Source: Symsagittifera roscoffensis (Eukaryota > Xenacoelomorpha > Acoela > Convolutidae). From it: a stretch of DNA of 64,000 nt. Shown one piece after another: positions 25,500-35,209 of this stretch. A program made the translations under genes and the position numbers. The stretch spans positions 1 through 64,000 of the forward strand of contig NW_026971218.1 in the NCBI RefSeq assembly GCF_963678635.1, read 5' to 3'. Position 1 is the first letter of the stretch; each line of letters starts with the position of its first letter. The notes under the pieces are model-generated. The model was not told where the DNA came from. It saw only the letters and a list, made by a program, of their open reading frames with translations, and searched no databases.

Positions 25500-26191
25500 C
25501 TCTTGCCTCCCCCTGCTCGAGCCTTAAGGATTTTAGTACTTTTAATCATATTATTAGTCCTAAACTTATCCTCCCCTTTACTTTTAACCATTTTATTATC
25601 AGTTTTTTGCTTCAGAGTAGAGCCGTCTTTACATTCATCATCCTCGGTCTTCTGTCGCGTTTCTCTCAACTTGACCATCTCGCTCAACAACTCCTTTCTT
25701 GCTTTTTCATCCAGCCCAGTGCCCATCAACACCGGTTCCCCGAATTTGACCACCGTGTTCCACAGTTCTTCCTTGAAGTTATCTAGCGTGGTCTCACTGT
25801 TCGTCTCTTGATTAAATTCACTCAAGAATTCCCGCCAAGCCTTCTCATCCAGAGTCCCTAGAGTCCTTAGTCCCTCAGCTGATTTCGGCTCAGGCGTATT
25901 CCCCACTTCCATTTCCTCTCCTGTTTCACTGAGAGTTTCATCCATGCTTTCTTCATCTGACTCGGCTCGCCTCCTCTCAAGAATCTTGCTAAATCGGTCT
26001 TCTACGGGGCCGCTTCTCTTGTCCCCAGGGGTGCCTACTGATAGGGGTGAGGGTGTCACTGGGTCTTGCTTCTTGTATTCTGTCAAAGCCACATATAACA
26101 AGCCTACCGCATCCAGCTCTTTCCCTTCTTGTTTCATTTCCACCTGCTCAAATCCGTAAGGCGCCCGGTAATTTCTTGTGGCAAACTTCAT
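25460..26191 (-). pseudogene. Gene 2 segment, charged low-complexity linker
   Basis: An open run of 243 codons dominated by Glu, Lys, Asp, Ser and Thr, including an acidic patch (ESDEESMDETLSETGEE) and a Lys/Arg-rich end. It looks like a disordered linker rather than an enzyme. It overlaps its neighbours on both sides in different frames (26148-26191 and 25460-25499), showing single-base frameshifts at both junctions. No domain was recognised. Confidence 0.55.
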
Positions 26192-27830
26192 CTCGTCTTT
26201 CTTCTACGATCATCCTGCCAACATCCCATATCGGTAACATGTTCTCCAAGTTCGCCTGATCAAGCGTTCTCAAGATATCCCGAACCTCGATTTTCGGAGC
26301 CATTGAGCCTCTCGTTTCTTTCGCTTGAGTCGTCCATGAGTTTATCTTGATATCACAAGTGTGGAAGTAGACCGCTGCTGTATACCCAATGAACAAGGGG
26401 TCCCAGCCATAGGTGAACTCTTCTTGCTGCCTTTCTACCGTAGCTATTGCGAACAGGGATGGGACCACCAGGGAGCTATTCATCCCCAGGGTCATTCTCC
26501 TGACTGTTGGGAACTCAGGAATGGTTGCGGGCAAGATTTCCTTCTCTAGTGTCGCCTCTAGCTCCCTTTTTACCAACTCGGAGCTCTCTTTCCACGCGGG
26601 GATTCTCAGGATCTCTTGTCCGCCGCCGTTAGGGGATTCAGATTCCAGAACTTGGGGTAAGTCTCAATGGGCCTTCACGCTTCCCCCCCATCCTGCATTG
26701 CAGTTGCCCCCGGAAGTTAAACACTACCAACTCGGGAACTTTCACCTTCCCAAAGAGCACTGTATTACTCATTTGTGCCCTCAGCACCTCTTGTCGACAC
26801 CAGTTCAACGCAGTCCCATCCAACACGCTCATTAAGCTCTCGTGTACCACTGAACTGCGGTATGCCGCAACTAAAGGGTTCGGAAAGGGTTACGTAACCG
26901 CTGGTCCGTAAATACAAGTTACGACCTCCTCTAGTCCCCTGATCATTCCCACGGGGTCAGATCTCATCGCCAGACATAGATCGGTCAGTAGAGGGATACC
27001 ACTGTTCGCCTCCCTCCATTCCTCTCTCGTCTTTGGATTCTTCTCCTCACCGGTCATGTGTCGGTTTTGCATCACAAGATAATCCACCAGCAACGTCTTC
27101 AGTATTGCAGCGCACTTGTACGAGTAAGTGTCTATACTTGAGTGGGTTTTTCCCATCGACAGGGGCTCCCCATATTTAATCAACCGATGAAATGACACCA
27201 GTTCGCCATGAGTCAGGAGCACCTATACCAGATACCCATCAATCCGAAGTGTCTCTACACCCCGACTGAACATGTACGCTGGACCCATGTTAAACAGGTA
27301 CCTTGGGTAAACCAAGTATAAAGCCAGCAAGAGGCTTATAGGCATACTCAATAGCTCTTGCACAAAGGCCCCGAAAATGGTCTCTTTCGCACAAAACACT
27401 CCAGCAATGTACTTTTTTTTCCCAACAAGGACTCAAGAATTTCAGGATCTCGTGATCTTTCCTCGTCCCCAACTCACCTTTTGCATGCTCCCTCCAGAAT
27501 CCTCCAATGGTGACCTCGTTTTGCTGCCGTGACGACTCTACCCACCGTCATCTCCCTACTCTCGGCTACCTCCAATTGTTCCTCAAGAAATTCCCAGATC
27601 TGCTTCACGAGAGGTGGGGCACTCTCCATCGTCTTTTCCGTAGCATTCTCTAGCCTTAGTGTTAGAAACGGCCACCTGCCTCTCTCTTGTGTTAGTCGAT
27701 AGACCATCGCTTCCAGTTGTTTTTCGGCCGCAGCCACATTCTTTCTTTCGTTGCTTGGTCCCCTCGATTTGCTAGTAGAGCTCGTGATGGTCAAGTCTAT
27801 ACCTCGGAACCATAGGCTGGCTGTCAGGTG
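26148..27830 (-). pseudogene. Gene 2 middle segment (unknown fold, one hydrophobic stretch)
   Basis: Four or five frame fragments (27794-27474, 27472-27360, 27420-27225, 27222-26890 and on to 26148) join into one coding stretch through frameshifts near 27830, 27490, 27415 and 26650, an in-frame TAG near 27223 and an in-frame TAA near 26890. Around 27293-27352 the coding frame gives a hydrophobic run (MPISLLLALYLVYPRYLF) that could be a membrane segment or a buried helix. The rest is mixed helical sequence with several Trp and Cys residues. I cannot assign a family. The consistent coding across lesions argues that this was a real protein and not a chance frame. Confidence 0.55.
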
Positions 27831-27871
27831 AAATATTATTGGGTGGTCATCCTCTATTACCGGACTGAACT

Positions 27872-29040
27872 TCAGTTAGCTGCCAGTTCTGACTTCCGAA
27901 GTCTCAAGTTCGTGGGTTCCAGCTCCCGATTTGGAGCTGCCATCAGAATCCGCAATGCGTTCCCTTCGGCTATTAGAACCAAAATTGCATACACAGGAGG
28001 CATGCTCGCGTATCCGGGGGACGTCGTGAATACCCCTTTTGTCTTAGTTCCAAATCGAGAACTGACATTTTCGTGCACCTCGTTCATCGGGGCAAACAAC
28101 GTCTGGATAGCCTCCAAGATTTTCTTTGACATAGGCTCATCACCTTTCAACTGCTCTAGAGGTCCAGCCGCATGCATTTGATCGTTCATTCCTGCAAACA
28201 GCAGTAGCTCTGGTTCACAAGACTTTATCGCTACGACCAGGGTCAACATCTGGTTCAACTCTGCACCTGGAATCGAGTATACCAGAGTTTCCGGCCAGAA
28301 CAACTTGGGAGACGTTCCCTCGAAATCCTATCCCGTCACGATGATCACCCTTGCGGCTGCTGGATCCGCTCTATCGTATACTGCCAGTGTCTTGGCCAGT
28401 TGGGCACTCCCGCAGGGTTTTCCATATCTTGGGTCGTCTGCCAATTTAGCACCCTCGTAAGCGGCGTCTGGTAGTTCCATCTCTTTTGGTTCCAGTAGCT
28501 TATCTACTACCCTCAACTGCGCGGGAGTTGCCAATCTGACTCTGGCAATACTTGTTCGGTGCTTGGGGGGCTCCACTATGAGTCCTGGACTCCCCAGCAA
28601 CTTGACACGTCTGTAATTGATCAGTCCCATGACTGATTTCATGGGGATCCCAGTCAGATCAGCCGTCTCCATCATTCTTGCTCTCGATAAATGCGTTTCG
28701 TGGGCCTTTAACCAATCCACGCAATGGTGTCGGCTCAAATCCTCGTGTGACATGTGCTTGAGCCCCAGGGCCTCCGCCAACTCCTGTCTACACTACAGAT
28801 CCTCCAGGTCCAACTCCTTTACTTTCTCCAGATATCGCGTTCGGCTTGTCTCCGCTGGTCTCTCCAATCTCTTGTTATCTACCACCACCACTGAGGACAC
28901 CACTGAACTTTGGGGCGTTGATGACTCTGCTTCCTCGGCTTCCATCGGCGTGGAACCCGGTAATCTAGTCCGGCTGCTCCTCGAGCTATCTCCTGAGTCG
29001 ACTCTCGCTCCCAGGCGACTGGACAGGAGTCTTGTGGCAA
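27872..29040 (-). pseudogene. Gene 2 segment with second, degenerate SGNH-like region
   Basis: It comprises a Ser-rich linker (29110-28793), a helical region (28780-28330) and a segment (28303-27872), joined in one frame across two TAG codons at about 28791 and 28328. The last part reads VIIVTG, then about 55 residues later ELLLFAGMNDQMHAAG. A beta strand ending in Gly followed at that distance by a G-x-N-D motif is the block I to block III arrangement of SGNH hydrolases. The usual nucleophile motif GDS is not visible here, so the domain would be inactive or altered. This assignment is tentative; the first SGNH domain just upstream is much clearer. Confidence 0.4.
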
Positions 29041-29639
29041 GGAAAGGAGGATTTTGGGGGTGGACCGAATGTGAATTGGGCCGTCTCAAGCAGGTCTGCC
29101 TCCAACGCACTTATGTGCCTCTTGAAAACGTCGTTCAACCACTCCACACCCCTAGGTCTGTCGAAATGGATTCCGTCTGAAGACGCATCCTCCGGGAAGG
29201 ATCGCTTCATCTGGTCAGCTACGTCCAGCAATCTGACGGGAGGGACACTCCTTTGATGTATCTGCCTGATTATTTCGTTCAGGTTTCGCACTTTTTCATT
29301 CTTTTCCATCGCATGTTGATCGGCCTTCATGTTATAAGGGGTGGTGCAAATCGTGAGTATGGCGGGATCCATCTGAATCCGCAACTCCTCCAGGATGCAG
29401 CCCATTTTATCATGTAGCCTCATCACTTTTCTTGACTCACCTCAGGACACGTCATTGGTCCCCATCATTAGAGTCACTGTATACATTCTTGCCATCCCTA
29501 GCATCTCGAGTGATGCCAACATCTGCGGCGTTGCGGCTTCAGAGAAACTCAAGACTCCAGTCTGCCACTGCAACTGGATCCGGGTCAGCACCCGTACCAG
29601 GCTGTCCCCTACAATCAGGTGAACTGCACCCTCCGGTAT
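28986..29639 (-). pseudogene. SGNH/GDSL-type hydrolase domain of gene 2
   Basis: The coding frame shows block I VGDSLVR (GDS at 29609-29601), block III MMGTND (GTND at 29462-29451) and block V SDGIHFD (DGIH at 29177-29166). Ser to Asn is about 49 residues and Asn to His about 95, the usual spacing of a compact SGNH hydrolase. These enzymes hydrolyse ester bonds of lipids, acetylated sugars or similar substrates; the substrate here cannot be read from sequence. The frame is broken by a TGA at 29444-29442, directly after the GTND block, and separated from the upstream coiled coil by a TGA at 29642-29640; a frameshift near 29040 ends it. The catalytic signature has survived although the gene is dead. 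Esterase domains are known in ORF1 of some LINE elements; their presence in a gene behind a Ty3/gypsy pol is unusual. Confidence 0.75.
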
Positions 29640-30575
29640 TCATGACTGTGTATAGTATTCATCCCAAGACGCGTCATGGAAACAATCCCTTCTCGCCCGC
29701 TGCGCCGCGTTCCAATTCATGCGGTTGTGCCTGTGATATCTGCAATTCGTGTTCTTCTTACCGCTTGTGATCACCACACTCCTGACCAGTTGCTCCCTCC
29801 AAGTTGGGGGTAGCTCCACTCTAGTTGGACTTTCACGATTTCTCATCTGTAGCCTCTCATTTAATTCCTTAAGACGCGACGAGCTCCCGCTCACCTGACT
29901 GCTGCTCGGGGTTGAGCTCGGGGTATATCCCGGCAGTGTCATCAGTGGGCGTATCGGTTGTGTCTCCAAACCACGCAGGGAGGACGCTGATTCGGTTGGT
30001 ATCCACACTTCCAGTCCCTCGTTTATGTGCTCTTGAGCCGCGCGGTCTGAATTGAATCGTCCCTTTGACCTGGGAGCCTCATCCGCCTCCATACGTGACT
30101 CCGGCCTTGAGCCTGCAGCAGCTCGCTCCGTAGTCCTGGTTCCCTTTTCCTTTTGTCTGTCGAACTCTCGTTGTCGCCGCTGGATCTTTTCAAGTTCCGA
30201 CTTCAACTGCTCGCAATTTGCCTCGTTCTCTCGCACCCTCTGTTCTGGCTGGTACTCTGCTTTCAACATATCAAGGTCACGCCGCGCCTGGTCCCTCTCA
30301 AGGATCGCTTGGTCTCTCTCCAGTTTCGCTTGATCCCTCTCGAGTTTCGCGCTATCCCGGTCAAGGTTCGCTTTATTCTTCTCCCTCTGCGCCCTCTCAA
30401 GTTCCCTCTTCAGGTTACTGAGGTCAAGATACGTCTCCTCCGTTTGCTGTGCTCGCATCATAGATGGTGGCTTGCTCGTGGATTGGCCCGCGGATCTTGC
30501 CGATGGTCTGGTTGGTAATGGGAACTCTCTCGCGCCGTACTCAGTGTTGTTGCTCAAGCCAGGATTCCTTGCCAA
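29640..30575 (-). pseudogene. Gene 2 segment with coiled coil
   Basis: An open stretch of 311 codons. Residues about 50-150 form a strongly charged coiled coil with a direct 7-residue repeat (variants of KLERDQA in tandem), continuing as a Glu/Lys/Arg/Gln helix. A Ser/Pro-rich linker (LPGYTPSSTPSSSQVSGSSS) follows, then a conserved-looking stretch with several Trp residues (ELPPTWREQLVRSV) that leads, across a TGA at 29642-29640, into the SGNH domain. A coiled coil in front of an esterase resembles the ORF1 layout of some non-LTR elements and could mediate oligomerisation; this is inference. Confidence 0.65.
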
Positions 30576-31288
30576 GTCGAATCCTCTTACCCCTCAATCC
30601 ACCTTCCAGGACAGCCACCTGGTCTTTTCTTGATTGTATATGCCTTCTGTCGTGTAGCCGACCATCAAGACAGCTTCTGTCGCAGACTCCCTGCACACAA
30701 TTGGCCGGATGCAACATCACTGCCATCCTCTCATCCACTTGTGTGTAGTCCAGGTCCCGCAAGCGTCTGTAAAAATCATTGAGCGTAGGCCTGTTTAGCG
30801 CCGCAGGCATGGATTTCCAAAATCGATCTGCCATTTTTACGATTTCTAGATGATCTCGCGTACTAACCAACTTGAGTTTTACCGTACCAACCAACTTAAG
30901 TATTACCGTACCAACCAACTCGAGTACTTGAGAAATATCTCTTTCGGATTCCCTGCATTCATTGTGAGTATGGCGAGATCCCGCCGTACTCACAATTGGC
31001 GGGATGCAACATCACTGCCATCCTCTCATCCAATTGTTTGTACTCCAGGTCCCTCAAGCGTCTGTATAATTCATCGAGCGTAGGCCTCTTTAGCGCCGCA
31101 GGCATGGATTTCCAAAATCGATCTGTCATTTTTACGATTTCTAGATGATCTCGCGCACTAACCAACTTGAGTATTACCGTACCAACTAACTTGAGTATTA
31201 CCGTACCAACCAACTTGAGTACTTGAGGAATATCTCTTTCGGATTCCCTGCATTCATTGTGAGCATGGCGGGATCCCGCCATACTCAC
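30541..31288 (-). pseudogene. Gene 2 N-terminal part, encoded across 295-bp tandem repeats
   Basis: Two similar open stretches (31288-30959 and 30993-30541) are encoded by two successive copies of a 295-bp repeat. Both carry an 8-residue tandem motif (LVGTVILK), then a helical region (RFWKSMPAALNRPTLNDFY in the downstream copy). Because 295 is not a multiple of three, each repeat shifts the frame, so the copies cannot form one repeat protein; only the copy nearest 30541 joins the rest of gene 2, through a frameshift near 30560. The true start codon is uncertain and could lie in any copy or upstream. Confidence 0.45.
30961..30996. repeat. Imperfect palindrome at 295-bp repeat junction (first)
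   Basis: A 36-bp inverted repeat without spacer: the left arm attgtgagtatggcgaga is mirrored by tcccgccgtactcacaat, with 32 of 36 positions self-complementary. It lies exactly at the junction between the first and second 295-bp units and could fold into a hairpin or cruciform. Confidence 0.85.
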
Positions 31289-31291
31289 AAT
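31256..31291. repeat. Near-perfect palindrome at 295-bp repeat junction (second)
   Basis: A 36-bp inverted repeat: attgtgagcatggcggga is mirrored by tcccgccatactcacaat, with 34 of 36 positions self-complementary around the centre ggatcc. It occupies the same place relative to the repeat unit as the palindrome 295 bp away. Confidence 0.9.
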
Positions 31292-31538
31292 TGGCGGGAG
31301 GCAACATCACTGCCATCCTCTCATCCACTTGGGTGTAGTCCAGGTCCCTCAAGCGTCTGTACAATTCATCGAGCGTAGGCCTCTTTAGCGCCGCAGTCAT
31401 GGATTTCCAAAATCGATCCGCCCCTTTTTACGATTTCTAGATGATCTCGCGCACTAGCCAACTTGAATATTACCGTACCAACCAACTTGAGTTTTACCGT
31501 TCTAACCAACTTGAGTACTTGAGAAATATCTCATTCGA

Positions 31539-31914
31539 ATGTTGCTGATCGTGAACTTTGTTCAATACCTTCTTTTCTCTTTGCAATGAGTGTGTCTAGG
31601 TCGTCAACTCGATTTAACAAATCAATCTGAAAGAAAAATCTACTTTTCAAACTACGGTGTTATGTTCTTAACCTAAACCCCCCCATTATTATGGTTAAAA
31701 CATTATCCCTCCATTTGTTTTACTAAAATAGTTCAATTGGAAGTTTTTTAAGAGCATGCAGATTCATTTAATGTTTTAGCACCGTCAATTCTTTCAATTA
31801 TAATTGTCATGCCAGTTGCGTTAAATTCCATCCACCTGCTTCGAGATCCCCATGTACCCTTAATCGAGATCCGCATGTACTCCCAACTCAAGACCTCCAT
31901 TGTCCACCCGTAGC
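31539..31914. other. AT-rich spacer between pol and gene 2
   Basis: There is no coding frame here on either strand. The stretch is AT-rich and contains a run of seven C on the plus strand (31678-31684), which on the element's strand is a G run that could be a remnant of a polypurine tract. Such a tract normally precedes a 3' LTR, but no LTR copy was recognised next to it. Confidence 0.5.
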
Positions 31915-32372
31915 TCAGGCGATAATCAAGTAGTATTTCTTGTGTAGATGTACGATTATCTCCGTTTCTGCGAAGACCACGTGTAGGATGGCATACAAAT
32001 CCCTTGGGCTCAACTTGCCCCTGTTTGGGTCATAAACAGGCATCGAGACCTCCACTATCCCTCTTTCAATCATGAAGTCTCTCAGCCTCGTTAGTGCTAA
32101 CATCACGTGCTCAGGATCTATCGTATTCCTTTCATTGACCCTCGTCACCAGAAAGTACAGGTATTTGCCGGGACTTGTGCCACTGAAGGGGGAAGCGCAC
32201 CCATTCCTCCCAGCCCCGGTCTCTGTCTGAATAGAAACTCCACGTTCTGGTATTCCCTCTTGAAGTCGGCCTCTAGTCTCGATTTGAAGCTCATGTCCGC
32301 CGTTATTAAGATCGCGCTGGTCCTGTCTGACAGGATGAAGTTGCTGTCCATTATCAGGATGTTCTCCGAGTA
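31915..32372 (-). pseudogene. Macro-domain-like C-terminal segment of pol
   Basis: About 150 residues split by one frameshift near 32146. The first part has alternating hydrophobic strands and the segment SAILITADMSFKSRLEADFK, which sits where macro domains of the TARG1/OARD1 and related groups have their sequence around the conserved 'S/A-D-x-x-M-G-x-G-I-A'; here the Gly-rich part is not conserved. The second part contains VEVSMPVYDPNRGKLSPRDL followed by FAETEIIVHLH, matching the macro-domain C-terminal pattern of 'SMP-x-x-x-x-G-x-x-x-L-x-W', then a helix and a last strand. Macro domains bind or hydrolyse ADP-ribose derivatives. With the glycine loop altered, catalytic activity is doubtful. 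The assignment rests on pattern recognition and needs a profile search. Confidence 0.55.
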
Positions 32373-33200
32373 ATCATTGGGTATTTCAAATTTTGTTTTG
32401 AAATTTCGTCCTATAGTAGGCTCGGCCTTTTCCTCGCCCAGTTCTAGCCCGTTGATCTCTCTTACTTCCCTGAGTTTCTTTATCATCAAATTGTTGGTGT
32501 GGGTAAGTCCTACCCCCACTCCCCGGACAAAAATAATTATCGACATCCCCGTCGATGATGCTGGGTCTAAATTCTCTGGTGGTATTTCGAACGGCTTGTC
32601 GGTTGCCGTCCAACCGAAGAGGGCATCTTCCGTTTTCACGTGTTGTTCTGCTGATCCGTCGACCTGCTGGATGCTTTGCCCTTCATCTCCTTCGTTCTTG
32701 ACATCACGCATCCACTCTAGTATTCTCAAGTTTGTGTTCTCCCTCCTCTCTATCTCGCTCTGCTCCAGATCTGTTTCTTGTTCTGGTGTGGAGTAGTCTT
32801 CCTTCGGGTAGTGTTTGCTTTCGTTGATGATTTGCCTTTCATCGTCTGCCACCAATTGGCCCACACTCAGTAACTCGTCGCTCAATTCATAAGGCCGTAT
32901 CTTGTCAATCAAGAAGTCATCCCCGTACCTGCTGTACCTCATGCCTGTCCGTTTGCGATTACCACTCCTGATTCCTGCTGTTATCAGCAAGTCTGGTTCC
33001 GTCCATTTTGGCACCTCGTCCTGCTCCGGATCGTTTCAGTCTTCTTCCACAAAGGATTTCGCCTCTGAGTCCGCTTCTATCTTTTCATTGTCATCCAAAC
33101 TCAAGTCCTCGTTGCCATCACTTTTGTTCCTGGTGCCCTTTTCGTTCACCTCGCAAGCTTGCTCCACCAATAGGTACTCGATTCCCTCCCCATTCTGTGG
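32373..33200 (-). pseudogene. Pol tail between integrase and macro-like segment
   Basis: A mostly open stretch continuing the pol polyprotein. It is acidic and apparently disordered at first (QETDLEQSEIERRENTN), includes a basic tyrosine-rich patch (RKRTGMRYSRYGDD), then changes to a more ordered region (IIIFVRGVGVGLTHTNN). No known domain was recognised. A stop near 33040 and frameshifts upstream separate it from the integrase. Confidence 0.5.
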
Positions 33201-33959
33201 TACGCACCAGTCTTTTGGGATGGGACATGAGGTTTCAAGTTTTCATAATGCGCTGCACGCCCCGTACTCAAGCGGTAAAACCGTCCTTGCTGGTGCACTT
33301 CCGTTATCATGAACGGTGCTCTCCATTTCTTAAGTAGTTTCTTTGTCCCTTTGGGAGGTATAATTTTTATCCCAGTCTGTCATATATCTTGAGCATTATA
33401 CCCTCAGCATATTTACCAATGTTCTATTCTGTCTCTCCACTAACCCGTTGGTTTGGGGATGGTAGGTCGTTGAGTGCGCTTGAGCAATGTGTGACCTCTT
33501 CATCAATTCTTTTGTCAGGTCCCCCACGAAGGCTTTCCCGTTGTCCGACAGAAATGTCATGGGACAACCATACCGTGATATCCAATGTGTTATCAGGTGG
33601 TCACAAGTCACTTCTGCTGTGGCCGTTTGACATGGCACGGCTTCTGCCAACTTCGTGAAGGGGTCTGTTATGACCAGTATTTGATTTTATCCCGAGTCTG
33701 TCATGAATATCTTCTGATGGTCTATCTGCACGGCTTCGTTAAACTCCGAACTCTCTACGGACTTGAGTGGGAACTTCATTTTTCTTGGATCTTTCACTTG
33801 TAAACACGCCAGGCATGCGTTTACCCACCTCTCGCCAGCCTTTCTTAACCCTGGCCAATATCTCGTCTTGACCTGTTCTTTTAATGCCATTATCTGACCA
33901 TTTGTTTCTCCAGGGTTGTGGATGTCATCCTTCAGCTTTACGCATACTATCCTCCTCAT
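33201..33959 (-). pseudogene. Integrase remnant (DDE core, GPF/Y-like module)
   Basis: The minus strand gives the CxxC part of the zinc-binding region (ACLACLQ), then VQIDHQK with the first catalytic Asp, SDNGKAFVG with the second Asp, and YHPQTNGLVERQNRTL with the catalytic Glu, all hallmarks of Ty3/gypsy integrases, which insert the element's cDNA into host DNA. A later segment, KKLLKKWRAPFMITEV, resembles the GPF/Y module with Gly replaced by Ala. In-frame TAA codons occur near 33686 and 33395. The His pair of the zinc finger and the stretch between core and GPF/Y module are missing, implying internal deletions. The piece is clearly inactive. Confidence 0.85.
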
Positions 33960-34736
33960 GATCTCCCGTCATCTTCCGCACCAGATTTGTTCTGACATTT
34001 GAGTTGTACGATAGCTCGCTAAATGGTTTCCTCGACACTGCAATTTTCTCAAGTTCTTCATCTCCTCGCACTTCCTGCTGATCCAAGTTGTGCGTTCCTG
34101 AGGAGGGATCCGTCTGTAGCTCCCTGTCGCGGTGTCTCATCTTCTCTTCCGCCAGTATCATGCATAGACTATCCTGGTCATCGCTGCACTTCTCCGAATC
34201 TTCATCCCACCCTTCAAACTCTCCGGACAATTTTTCTTCTTCAGCATCTTCTCCCACTGTGGGCCACTCCCCAGACTCTTGTCCTATTCCAAAGTGTTCA
34301 GCCTCCTCCTTAAAGGTCATTTTCATCTTTCTAACCCGAGTCCGCTCAAATATGTCATCAGGGATTCTATCAACCGATGATGCACGACTTCTTTCCCGTC
34401 CGATTTTTCTTTTAAGGAGTCCTCGCCACCACCAGTTTCATTCCTTCTCAATATCGTGACTTCCGGTTCCTCCTTACCCTTTTCTTTGATCACGGGTTTA
34501 AGGTCTGCCAGTTTCTCGAGTAATCTCATCAAGTCTTCATCTATCTGTGCATCTCACGTTTCTACCTGGTTGAGATCATAGCCTTTTGCCTTGAGCGTCT
34601 CCCTCACAATTTTTGACTTGAGCATTATCCCTATCGGTATCCCCCTGGTCTTCTTCAAGATTGTTTCCTCTGGAGGCTCCTTTGGTAGTTCGTGGTGATC
34701 TTCTATCGGTTCGCCTGACTTGTCAAGCCATCTCAT
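33925..34736 (-). pseudogene. Pol linker between RNase H and integrase
   Basis: Acidic, low-complexity coding sequence in three fragments (34736-34554, 34532-34323, 34326-33925) joined by frameshifts or stops. It contains runs such as EKLSGEFEGWDEDSEKCSDD and has no recognised domain. It occupies the connection between RNase H and integrase of the same polyprotein, probably as a disordered spacer. Confidence 0.6.
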
Positions 34737-35209
34737 GAGTGGAAGACTATCATGCGTTTCCTTATGAAGGAGAAGCCATCTTTGGTTTCTGGCCTATCCG
34801 CCTCCCTCTGTTCCTGTCTCTCGTAGAACTCCGTCTTCTTACTCAAGCTATCGGAATTTTGATGTTTATCTCTCGTTCTATGCTCAATTATCATGTTGTA
34901 TCCGTCCAGGCGAACTATCCACCTCCCAATGTAGCTCTGGTCCATTGGGTACGTCTTCAGCCAGCTTAGTGCCCTGTTGTCGACTCGCAGCTTGAATGGC
35001 TCACTGCCTAGGTACGCTCTATATTTCTCGACAGAGGTAACCACCGCGAACATCTCTGCTTTCGGCGCCCCGTACTTCATTTCCGTATCACTCAAGACTT
35101 TACTCCCGTACGCTATTGTTCTTAAAACTGTCTTCTCGTTCCATTCCTGTTCTTGATGGAGAATGCCAGAAGTCGCGACTACCGACGCATCCGTGTCCAG
35201 CACGTACAT
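34733..35209 (-). pseudogene. RNase H domain of pol
   Basis: An open stretch of about 158 codons with the retroelement RNase H pattern: YVLDTDAS (first Asp), APKAEMFAVV (Glu), LRVDNRALSWL (Asp) and KHQNSDSLSK (last Asp). The enzyme degrades the RNA strand of RNA-DNA hybrids during reverse transcription. All four acidic positions are retained. It lies directly behind the reverse transcriptase and is separated from it by a frameshifted stretch at 35463-35210. Confidence 0.85.

Larger units (their letters stand above)
30697..31538. repeat. Tandem repeat, three copies of 295 bp
   Basis: The anchor cacaattgg(c/g)(c/g)gg begins copies at 30697, 30991 and 31286, giving units of 294-295 bp; the third copy is incomplete and ends near 31538. 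Each unit has an internal 24-bp repeat (cttgagtattaccgtaccaa and variants), two to three times. The first unit lacks the upstream palindrome; the other two boundaries each carry one. Confidence 0.9.

Noticed and set aside
25244-25786. Plus-strand frame of 180 codons and similar plus-strand frames at 22.4-39.6 kb
   Set aside because: They lie opposite well-supported minus-strand coding sequence, show no motif and have compositions expected of antisense shadows.
22376-30993. Reassigned stop codons (TGA or TAG as Trp) in gene 2
   Set aside because: In-frame stops are of all three types and are mixed with many frameshifts, so ordinary decay is the simpler reading.
22376-31288. Envelope gene in gene 2
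   Set aside because: There is no signal peptide, furin-like cleavage site or clear C-terminal membrane anchor; the C-terminus is acidic and hydrophilic.
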